DNA from: Phlegmacium glaucopus
Taxonomy: Eukaryota; Basidiomycota; Agaricomycetes; Agaricales; Cortinariaceae
Assembly (NCBI GenBank): GCA_015039465.1
Contig: MU130073.1
Span: 713,653-777,652 of the forward strand
Reading direction: 5' to 3'
Length of the DNA: 64,000 nt
Program-made: the position numbers and the translations under genes
The notes under the pieces: generated by a model
Told to the model about the DNA's origin: nothing
The model's input: the letters and a program-made list of their open reading frames with translations, nothing else
Database searches by the model: none
Shown: positions 56,401 through 64,000 of the stretch, piece by piece
Layout of the letters: the number at the start of each line of letters is the position of its first letter
Position numbering within the stretch: position 1 is the first letter of the stretch

Positions 56401-58040
56401 ACTGCTACAAGAGAGTGTAAAGCAAAGCTATTAGGACATTCAAAGCTGGTCAACTCTGCTGTATTCTCTCCTGACAGCATGCATATTGTGTCTGGGTCTG
56501 ATGATTTCACTGGATGTATCTGGAGCACAGCAACAGGAGAATGTGAAGCAAAGCTGGAAGGACATTCAGGTTGGATTTTATCTGCTGTCTTTTCCCCTGA
56601 TGGCATGCAAATTGTGTCAGCCTCTGCAGATAACACTCTATGTATTTGGGACACAACCACAGGAAAGTGCAAAACAGTGCTGAAAGGACATTCAGGCATG
56701 GTACTTTCTGCTGGTTTCTCTCCAGATAATATGCATATTGTGTCTTCATCTGCTGACTACACTGCAAGAATTTGGGATGCTGCTACAGGAGAATGTAAAG
56801 CAGAATTAAAAGGGCATTTGAAACAGGTTCACTCTGTCATCTTTTCTCCTGATAGTACACATATTGTATCTGCATCTCATGACTGTACTATACGGATCTG
56901 GAATGCAATTACCACAGAATGTGAAGCAGAACTAAAGGGACATTCTGACTTTGTTCATTCTGTTGTCTACTCACCTGATGGCAGGCATGTCTTGTCTGCA
57001 TCCGCTGATCACACGGCAAGGATCTGGAATGCAGTTATAGAGGAGTTTGAACCAGAACTGACAGCTCATTCAGATCAGATTAACTCTGTTGTTTTTTCTC
57101 CTGATGGCAAGCATATCTTGTCTGCATCTGCTGATCACACTGCCAGGATTTGGAATACAGATACAGGAGAATGTGAAGTAGAGCTGATTGGCCATTTAAA
57201 TAAGTTGAACTCTGCTGTCTTTTCTCCTGATGGTATGCATGTTGTGTCTGCATCTAGTGACCACACTGCAAGAATCTGGGATACAACTACAGGGGAGTGC
57301 AAAGTAGAGTTGAAAGGACATTCAAATGAGATATACAGTGCTATCTTCTCTTCTGATGGCATGCATATTGTCTCAGTATCAGCAGACCTTACTGTGTGTC
57401 TCTGGAATGCAACCACAGGAATGTGTGAAGTAGAACTGAAGAAATATAAGTTTTACATTGCTGACCTGTCTCCTGACGGAATGTATATTGTGACTGCATC
57501 TTATGATTATGCTGTGCAAATATGGAACACAACCACAGGAGAGTGCAAAGCAGAACTAAGAGGGCATTCAACCTTTATCAACTCTGTTGTGTTTTCTTCT
57601 GATAGCATGCATATTGTGACAGCATCTTCTGATAATGCTATTTGTGTCTGGGAGACAGCCACATCAAAGTGTAAAGGAGAACTACAAGTTAAATTAGACC
57701 CTCTTGGTTCTATTCTGCTTTCCTCTAGTGGTACTTCACTCTCTGCATCATCACTTCCTCAGGGTGTTTTCATCCACCACAATTTCCATGGTAGCATTTA
57801 TGTTTCACCCAAGCAGTTTATGCTTGACAAATATGAAGACTGGATATTCCACAAAGATGGCCACCAAAGACTTTGGGTTCCATCAACTTTGTCCACTCCA
57901 ACATCAGTCACTTCTCACATGTCTAAAATATGCCTTGGGTATTCTACTGGAGAGATTCTGCTCATAGATGTAAGTGTGTTACTTATGTATTTTACCTTAT
58001 TGATGCTTACTTTCAAATATAGTTTTCAGGAAATTTATGA
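53481..58040 (+). CDS. NACHT-WD40 NLR-like protein, about 1,385 aa
   Basis: Eight exons (53481-53668, 53726-53834, 53891-53944, 54002-54097, 54160-54207, 54262-55776, 55840-57969, 58023-58040) keep phase. A basic, Ser/Pro-rich N-terminus with repeated short exons leads to NACHT: Walker A NGMAGTGKTTIAYSF, Walker B VVLDALDECSD, sensor FVTSRPE. A helical region follows, then 13 WD40 units (blocks such as LKGHS..V.SAVFSPDGMHIVSAS...ARIWD). This is the HET-E/NACHT-WD layout of fungal incompatibility and putative innate-immunity switches, with the propeller as sensor and NACHT as oligomerising ATPase. No N-terminal effector domain is recognised. WD units are so alike that unequal exchange is likely. 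The short last exon (FSGNL) is tentative. Confidence 0.88.
53669..54097 (+). repeat. Duplicated short exon-intron units at the start of the NACHT gene
   Basis: Exons 53726-53834, 53891-53944 and 54002-54097 are related. The first ends ATTCCGTCCCTA then GTCAGT, the second ends ATCCCACCTTCA then GTCAGC, and exons 2 and 3 both start CATGT(G/A)TCT with Pro-rich coding. The introns are about 57 nt and two of them are alike in their first bases. Confidence 0.7.
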
Positions 58041-58347
58041 CTGTTCTTGGTTTCTCTTCCATTGGGTTGAGTTCAACTGCTATTGAGACCCACATCAGTT
58101 CATTTTATATTTCAATTTGTACACTAGTAAGTTGGCAGAAAAAATGTGTCAACCATGTAGACTGAGAAAAACAGAAATTCAAGCCATAGATTTACCATAA
58201 AATTGAGTTCAGAAGATTTTGTCTAAAAAATTCATGTGAATATAACTTGGCCTATATATACTTAAGGAATACTTAGGGCTGCTTATATAAGCTTTGAAAT
58301 TTAAATATAGCCAATCAAATTGAATCAAGTGAGTTCATTAAATTATA
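58041..58347. other. 3' flank of the NACHT-WD40 gene
   Basis: AT-rich, no gene. An alternative last exon of the NACHT gene could read here to 58086. Confidence 0.45.
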
Positions 58348-58962
58348 TACACTTCAAGAGGGATTAAAAGCTTTTTTTAACTTGAGTCCTGGAGTGAATT
58401 ACATTTTTAAATAGAAAGCTGCATATCAAGTAGATTTTAATTTATAATATTGGACAAGGTATAGGAAAAAATATGTGTTTAGGATATTGGTTGCATTAAT
58501 GTTTAAAATGTTAGAATTGTGTCAGTCTAGGGACTACAGTGTGATAGATGCTAGAGAATGTCTTAGATAGCAAGCCTAGCAGGGTTGTTAACCGATGATA
58601 TATCCTGGGTCAATCCAATGAGGAAATGGCTCATCATCTACCTAGCTATATACATTGCCCTTATCTACTTATCTACCTAAAGGGGTAGATAGATATTATT
58701 AGTACAATTAGCTACCCAGTTTTGATTTCTATCTAATTGATCTCCTATCAACGCATGTGGGATTCAATACTCCAACATAAAATACAGGAAATTCCTACAG
58801 CCAGATTAACATGTTACATGTAGCAAGATCTTGGGTAAAATATATGCTTTTCCTATGGTTGTCCAATATTATACTTTATATGCAGCTTTCTATTTGAAAT
58901 ATTTAATTCACTTCAGGACTCAAGTTAGAAACAGCTTATAATCCTGAGCCTCATGAAGTGTC
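58348..58962. mobile_element. Non-autonomous MITE with MULE-like ends, 0.6 kb
   Basis: Two arms of about 130 bp are inverted repeats: 58348-58480 (ACACTTCAAGAGG, AACTTGAGTCCTGGAGTGAA, AAATAGAAAGCTGCATAT, TATTGGACAA) and 58835-58962 read in reverse complement. The outer blocks CACTTC, GGATTA and TTGAGTCC match the TIRs of the MULE at 20-25.6 kb in order and spacing. The interior has no ORF. Confidence 0.8.
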
Positions 58963-60367
58963 TAAACCAGGATGTTTTCTTATTTTGTGTTTATAGATGT
59001 TAACTTGGAATTAAGCAGCAAGCCTGTTTAAGTATGTCTCTGATTTCCCTGACTTGAATATAACTTCCATCATGTAGCCATACACACTCCACAGTGTTAC
59101 ATATGCTATAGCCTCAGTGAAGAGATGTCAAAAGTCATATTTCATGCTTTCATTATGTTCTCCTTCCCATCTCAGTGACAACATCTGAATACTTTGAAAC
59201 CAATTTTAAAACAATGGATCAGGTACATATCATGATGCTATGTTTTTATTTGAAGTTGCCAAATGGTTTTAAAAGTCCCCCATACACCGCATTTCCATCC
59301 ACTTTCTCAAAATTTATTTTGTATATTTATTTTCTAGAATATTTATATAAAAATTTGAGGCCAGGAGATGCCTAGAAGCTTTGAAGCCCACACTCTCTAT
59401 AAGTATGCCACAATGTTGATTAAACTTTGTGATTAGATCTCGGAATGATGGGTATGCTACATGCACGGTTAATGTATAAGTTCCAAAGCCTCTGTCCGCC
59501 TTCCTTCAGCTTTATAAAACCCAGCTGTGTGAGGATATCCTTCATTTCTTGTGTTACAATGAGCCCACTGTCATTTTTTTCTGGAATATGAGTTAAAGGC
59601 ATGTTCAATACTTAGAATTCCCATTTTCAAAGTTTCAAAATTGTAGTGTGGTTTTGAAGACAAAGTTTAAGTTGAGACAATAGTTGGGGTTGCAATTGGG
59701 TTGCAAGTTGGAGGCTGTTGATCAACAACATCAAATGACAGCTCTGATTGATGGTCAGTTCTATATATGGTTGAACTTTCTATGCCTGGGCCTAAAAGCC
59801 AAGTAGACGTACTAGATAGGCGAGTATGTCTTCAACTCTCATTACAGCCAAATGCAAAAACCTAGGAACCCCTCAAAAATCAGTTTGTACACCTCTGTTT
59901 GTACAAACAACCACCCTTGGTAGCTTGAACACACATTGTCTCCAAGCATCAATGACACATGTTGTGGAGTTAGGGCAGTAGAACCCTTCAACTGCCTCTG
60001 TTAGGGGACACCTGATTTCAATCCAAACCTCAACCTCAGAACCATACATCCTGCCTTTCCGACAACCTCTGACCTTCCATCCAACTCCACTTCCATCACC
60101 GGTTTACTCTGGAACTCCGTAACTCCGATCCGACTCGGATCCTCTGGTTCACTCCATCTTTTATTTTTATTCTTCACATCACACCACTTCGTAATTAATT
60201 AATTAATTATTATTGTATCATTCCTTTATTTATTTTATATCTCTGTTATGTCCATATTAGTACTTAAATACCCCTTATCCTAGCAGGGATCCCCATCCTT
60301 TCCTCTTTGGATCCCCTGCTAGGTGAGTCACTTGTAGATATCCCTTTGAAATATTATTAACTTTGGA
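58963..60367. other. Intergenic region with duplicated segment and possible LTR fragment
   Basis: Contains segmental duplication copy B (listed next). From about 59999 (TGTTAGGGGACACC) the DNA looks LTR-like: a Pro/Thr-coding C-rich stretch, (AATT) repeats near 60195, and dyads around GGATCC at 60290-60330. No gene is supported. The change to wrong-polarity text falls somewhere between about 60.2 and 60.37 kb. Confidence 0.45.
59378..59755. repeat. Segmental duplication, copy B (partner 50651-51000)
   Basis: Aligns in the same orientation with 50651-51000 throughout, with scattered substitutions and small indels. The small ORF is frameshifted at its start. Here the polarity is normal, unlike the DNA that follows. 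Confidence 0.9.
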
Positions 60368-60659
60368 TCCCCTAACTGACGCCCCCAAAGCTCCGTCCAA
60401 GGAGTAAGAATTAGTTAGCTTGGTTTTTGGGTGTCCTACAATGTCAGACGAAGCGTCAATTAAATACTTAAACTTCGCATGATGTTGGTGTTACGCAGGT
60501 CCAACAATTGGAACCGACTTGCGGCAGGACGGCACGAGCTGTTAGCCGTTGTAGACTTGAGTAGTACCACTGACGGTCCGTACGTGGTCGAGGCAGCCGG
60601 AGTACGGCTAGACTTTTCTCGTTTTCCAACGTTCAAGCTGCAAGTTGTTCATGTGTTTA

Positions 60660-61380
60660 TTAAAAACTCTGGACAGACAAGCTCAGGTATGCAGGTGCGA
60701 GAGGCTCTATATGGGTTTTGCCCACATTTGTATCCATGCTTTCTCATATATATCCGGTTAAGAATCCTTTAATGAGTAGTTTATCCAACCCATAGATCAT
60801 CTTGTCAAGATCGGTGTCCTGTATTTTGTAGAGCAATTTTATTCTTATTTATATATTTTATTTATATTTTATTTTCACACTAGTATTAGTACTGCCGTAA
60901 CCAAAATTAACAGGTCCGGAAGACGGTGACAAGAGACCCCTGACGCTACCCGAGCGTGTGCAGGACAAAGTATTATTAGAAGAAACGAACATTGACCAAA
61001 CGGGTGAGCCGCCAACCAAAGACGCTAAACTCATCACTTGGGGTCAGCTCGAGAGAAACGTATAGCAAGACAAAGCGATAGTCAAAATGTTAGAGGCTCC
61101 GGTTACATCGAAAGGTGGGTCGTCGCTAACGGAGCAAGCTGGCGGCATAGAGCAGCTCCCTGAGAACGAACAGTGCGAGTCGGTGTAGAGCTTTTGCAAG
61201 GAAAAGGAGAAAATTGTAGAATTGGAGGAGGAAGACTATTATCTCCAGCTATTATTTAAAACTATAGACGAAGACCACAAGCATAAGCCGGACCATATTG
61301 GGAAGGAGGTCGAAAAGGTGGGCAGGGCGTCCAAAGAAAGAGAGGAGATAGTGTTATGCGTCCGGAATCTCTTTTTTAGG
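60660..61380. pseudogene. Mirror-image paralogue of the coiled-coil gene
   Basis: Read backwards without complementing (61380 to 60850), this gives an open coiled-coil sequence with blocks such as ERDKQESLDEIRRSNEAIAA and AEWANQLQAKKI. These correspond to AERDKQESLNEVRRSNETIAA and ELEWANQLQAKRI of the gene at 51.6-52.4 kb. The membrane anchor and the next 150 bp of 3' flank follow to 60660. The start was not found. Even after correction it is probably a partial copy. Confidence 0.85.
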
Positions 61381-61540
61381 TGGGGCACATCAAAAAACTT
61401 AGAACCACGGGGGAACCAGCCGGGTCGTAATAAAATAATGTCGGCTTACGTTTTTGGATCCTGGGAAGCTTTAAAGTCGAGTACGCGGTTACAAATATAT
61501 AATTATATTTGTTGGTAAAAGTTCAAACCATAGATCGGAG

Positions 61541-62700
61541 CACTGGCAGGGAAGGATTTCTCCTTTGTTCTTGGGTCTCCCAAAGGAGCTATCTCCGGAC
61601 CACTTTGACTCAAACTTAATCATGATCATCCGTTAGGGAATAGTCAGGCCGCTAGTTCGCCGTAGCAAACAGCAAAGGATTATCTCCGTTACTGTAGTTA
61701 AGATAAGAATGAAATTCTGTGAAAACCTCACCCAGTTCTCGCGACACGTTTATAGGAGGAGGAGTTGTCTGAATATGGTGTAATTTATTGTGGATATAGA
61801 AAAGTAACTATCTGGTACCGGAGTTTATAGACTTTTTTTGGTGTCGTTACTGAGAAAGTCGGGAGTCGGTTCTGAAGTATCGGTTCCCCCACAACCCTAA
61901 TTTTTTAGGCTGGATCACAGTCTAAAAAATAAAGTCGGTTGAACCCGCCTGATTGACATGATACATTAGTCCGTACGTAGATATATTCCTTTATACTGTA
62001 GTAACGGAGCGGACGAAAGGAGTACAAGTTTGAAGTGGGTCTACGGAGCGTTCGCAACGTTTAGGTAAAAGTCCCGACGACGAGATCATTTTACGTCACG
62101 TTCACTATGACCAGTTGTAAGACTCAGTCTGGTACCAGTATATTCTATTATTGTCTCGTTAATGAGGTAACTAGTAACCTAAAAACCCTTAAAACACGTC
62201 ATGTTGTAACACTATACATAAGATATCGATACATCCCATAAAAAGAGTTCAGTTTATAAGTATTATCCAGACCCTTAGTAGAAAACTCTGGAGAGATGAA
62301 TCCCAAGTCTTTTTTAATCCCCGGAGGTCGACCCTGATTGATTGACCCATCACCAGGTCCTAAAACTAGGGCTGTGGGGGAACAAGTATCGTTATGTTAC
62401 CGAACGAAGTTTTAAAACCGGTTTTGAAGCTAAAAGACTCCCTGGACCGACATAATTTCAGAAAGATTACATAGATCTTATACATAACATCACTTTATAC
62501 CTCCCTCTCCTGTTTCTCGTTTCTTTAGACACTCTACGTAAGGGTTTTACTTTAGCCGAAACTAGGACAATGGAGATAATCCTTTACTGTTTGTCACGAC
62601 GAACTAGCGGCCTGACTATTCCCTAAGAGATGATTAAGTTTGAGTCCAATATGGTCAAGGAGATAGCTCCTCTGGGAGACCCAAGAACAAAGGAGAAATC
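61541..62700. mobile_element. Element with long inverted arms inside the mirror-image block
   Basis: 61541-61690 and 62560-62700 are inverted repeats of each other: blocks GGATTTCTCCTTTGTTCTTG, GGTCTCCCAAAGGAGCTATC and AGTCAGGCCGCTAGTTCG, with counterparts in reverse complement. The last bases of the right arm continue at 63289-63306, beyond the LTR, so the LTR inserted into it. Inverted repeats survive polarity inversion, so the structure is real even though the text is not. The superfamily cannot be told. Confidence 0.75.
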
Positions 62701-63288
62701 ACAATTCAAATCTGTTTCCTCAGTGTAGCCTCAATGAGGTCTTACCTACCTTACCTACCTTGCCTTGGTCTTGTTCATTACCTTTCCTGAAACCGGAGTC
62801 ACATACACGACACGGCGGGTCGAGGATATCACAGGACTAAAACCTTGACCTTCTCTTTCCTTATTCTACCTTCTGGAGTCACTGAATCTCCTGTTTGTTC
62901 TCCTCCTTTGATCTAACTATAAGTTTGATTCCTCTTGTATGTTCAAAGTTCATGAATTTATTATTTTCTATATCGTTGACTTTATATTTTCTATTTATAT
63001 TTCACGACGCAAGACGAGGGCCTTCCAGGACGTAAGAACCCACTTATTAGGTATCGTCCACACTACTGACTATCACCCTTTCACTACTGTTTTTTTATCA
63101 CCATCACAACTTCTACACCATTACTCAAACCTCATTGTAACCTTCTCGGTCTTACTTTGTCTCTTCAGAACCTCAACCTACATCCTTCTCATCTAGACCC
63201 TTGTTCCCTTTCATGACCTTACCTCATGCCTGAAGGTCTCTGTTGAGGCTGCCTCGACCTGGTCTCATTACATATTGTCTTACATTGT
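62701..63288. mobile_element. Second copy of the solo LTR, in complemented text
   Basis: The text begins ACAATTCAAATC and ends TTACATTGT, that is AC...GT. Its base-by-base complement begins TGTTAAGTTTAG and ends AATGTAACA and aligns along its whole length with 32809-33388. It is flanked by the 5-bp duplication AAATC (62696-62700, 63289-63293). Confidence 0.88.
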
Positions 63289-64000
63289 AAATCCTTCCCT
63301 GACCAGTGGTCAGATAAACCATAGGATTGTACGATTTTCAGGAATTTTCAGGACAAAACCATCACTACCTCCCTCGAACCCCGAACCCCGACAATCCCGT
63401 TGACGTTACGACTGAATCAGTTCGATACAACGACCGGTGAATCTCCGGTGATGAAAACATGTTCCACGGTTTAGCCGACCTCTTTAAAAAAGTTTTCATC
63501 GGGATTGGATTCCCGTTAAAAGTATTACTAAAAACATGTGGCATCACAGAAAACAACTTTAAAAGTAAGTTCTTAAGTAATTAAATCATGATAGTACCCG
63601 GCTTTAACACAGTACGTTGTTTTTGTAGACTTAGACGTTCCTATTGGACAAGTCCATAATACTAATTCATACAAGTTGTGGGACTTCTGGTATGTTATAA
63701 TACAGCTACGTCCGTAGGAGTTGTCCATACCTACGTTTTCTACGAGTTTTCGGTCTCTGAAACCCGTATCTAATCTAATCTAATACCTGGGAATTAATGG
63801 GAAAAATCTGTACGCGGTAAAGTAAGTTGAGTTTTAATTTATTGAGACAGTCAAAACCAGGTTAACGAATAGGGAAATTGGTTAAACATCGGGAGTTACT
63901 TTCCTTCACTAAACAATTTCCTTATCCTGTAAGGGGAAAAAAACTACCGGGATAAATCCAACATGTTTTCATCGCCGGAAATCCGTTGGTCGTGGTATCG

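Larger units (their letters stand above)
60368..64000. other. Block with inverted strand polarity (mirror-image text); artefact
   Basis: Read from right to left without complementing, 61380 down to 60368 matches 51.19-52.60 kb at about 75-85% identity over most of its length. Complemented in place, 62701-63288 matches the solo LTR 32809-33388 at a similar level. Both tests show that 5'-3' polarity of the text is wrong relative to the rest of the window. The ORFs here (for example 60479-60772, 61222-61518, 62939-63196, 63365-63556) should not be annotated. The right edge lies beyond the window. Confidence 0.9.

Noticed and set aside
60479..63556. ORFs at 60479-60772, 61222-61518, 62939-63196 and 63365-63556
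   Set aside because: They lie in mirror-image text; translation in the given polarity has no biological meaning.
1..64000. tRNA genes
   Set aside because: A scan by eye for T-loop motifs (GTTCRANNC) with a matching acceptor and A box gave no convincing candidate; a dedicated tRNA search would be decisive.

Overview
The window looks like nuclear DNA of an agaricomycete (mushroom-forming basidiomycete). The genes are packed with 50-70 nt introns. They include families expanded in these fungi: a DUF6534-type seven-helix protein, Tnp2-type transposases, an HSPA12-like Hsp70 and STAND/NLR proteins with TPR or WD40 tails. A spliceosomal U6 snRNA is present. All exon models were built by hand from splice signals and checked by codon-phase arithmetic; no database search was run.

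Layout. 0-10 kb: the tail of a TPR protein gene, a small unknown ORF, an intact nine-exon WD40 membrane protein and a decayed Tnp2 (CACTA-type) transposase. 10.7-19.2 kb: a ten-exon cytochrome P450 (-), a DUF6534 seven-helix protein (+), a U6 gene and an unknown multi-pass membrane protein (-). 20-25.6 kb: a MULE transposon with long terminal inverted repeats and an apparently intact 1,422-aa protein joining a Ulp1-like protease, a FAR1-like DNA-binding region, a MULE transposase, a SWIM finger and a CCHC knuckle. 26.4-28.6 kb: a Na+/H+ antiporter. 29-34 kb: a repeat region with nested hAT-like MITEs (perfect 8-bp target duplications) and a solo LTR. 34.8-40.2 kb: an NB-ARC/TPR NLR (-), broken by a stop, a frameshift and an assembly gap. 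42.4-52.4 kb: an Hsp70-like ATPase, a vacuolar M28 protease, an ankyrin-MYND protein and a tail-anchored coiled-coil protein. 53.5-58 kb: a NACHT protein with 13 WD40 repeats. 58.3-60.3 kb: a MITE sharing ends with the MULE, and a segmental duplication.

The strangest signal is the last 3.6 kb. From about 60.37 kb to the window end the text is written with wrong strand polarity (reversed without complementing, or the converse). Read backwards, 60.37-61.38 kb is a clear paralogue of the coiled-coil locus at 51.2-52.6 kb. Complemented in place, 62.70-63.29 kb is a copy of the solo LTR at 32.8-33.4 kb. No known DNA rearrangement produces this, so it is almost certainly an assembly or data artefact, and ORFs called there mean nothing.

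Other recurring themes are tandem duplication of short N-terminal exons in both STAND genes, three probable GC-AG introns, and micro-exons as short as 5 nt.
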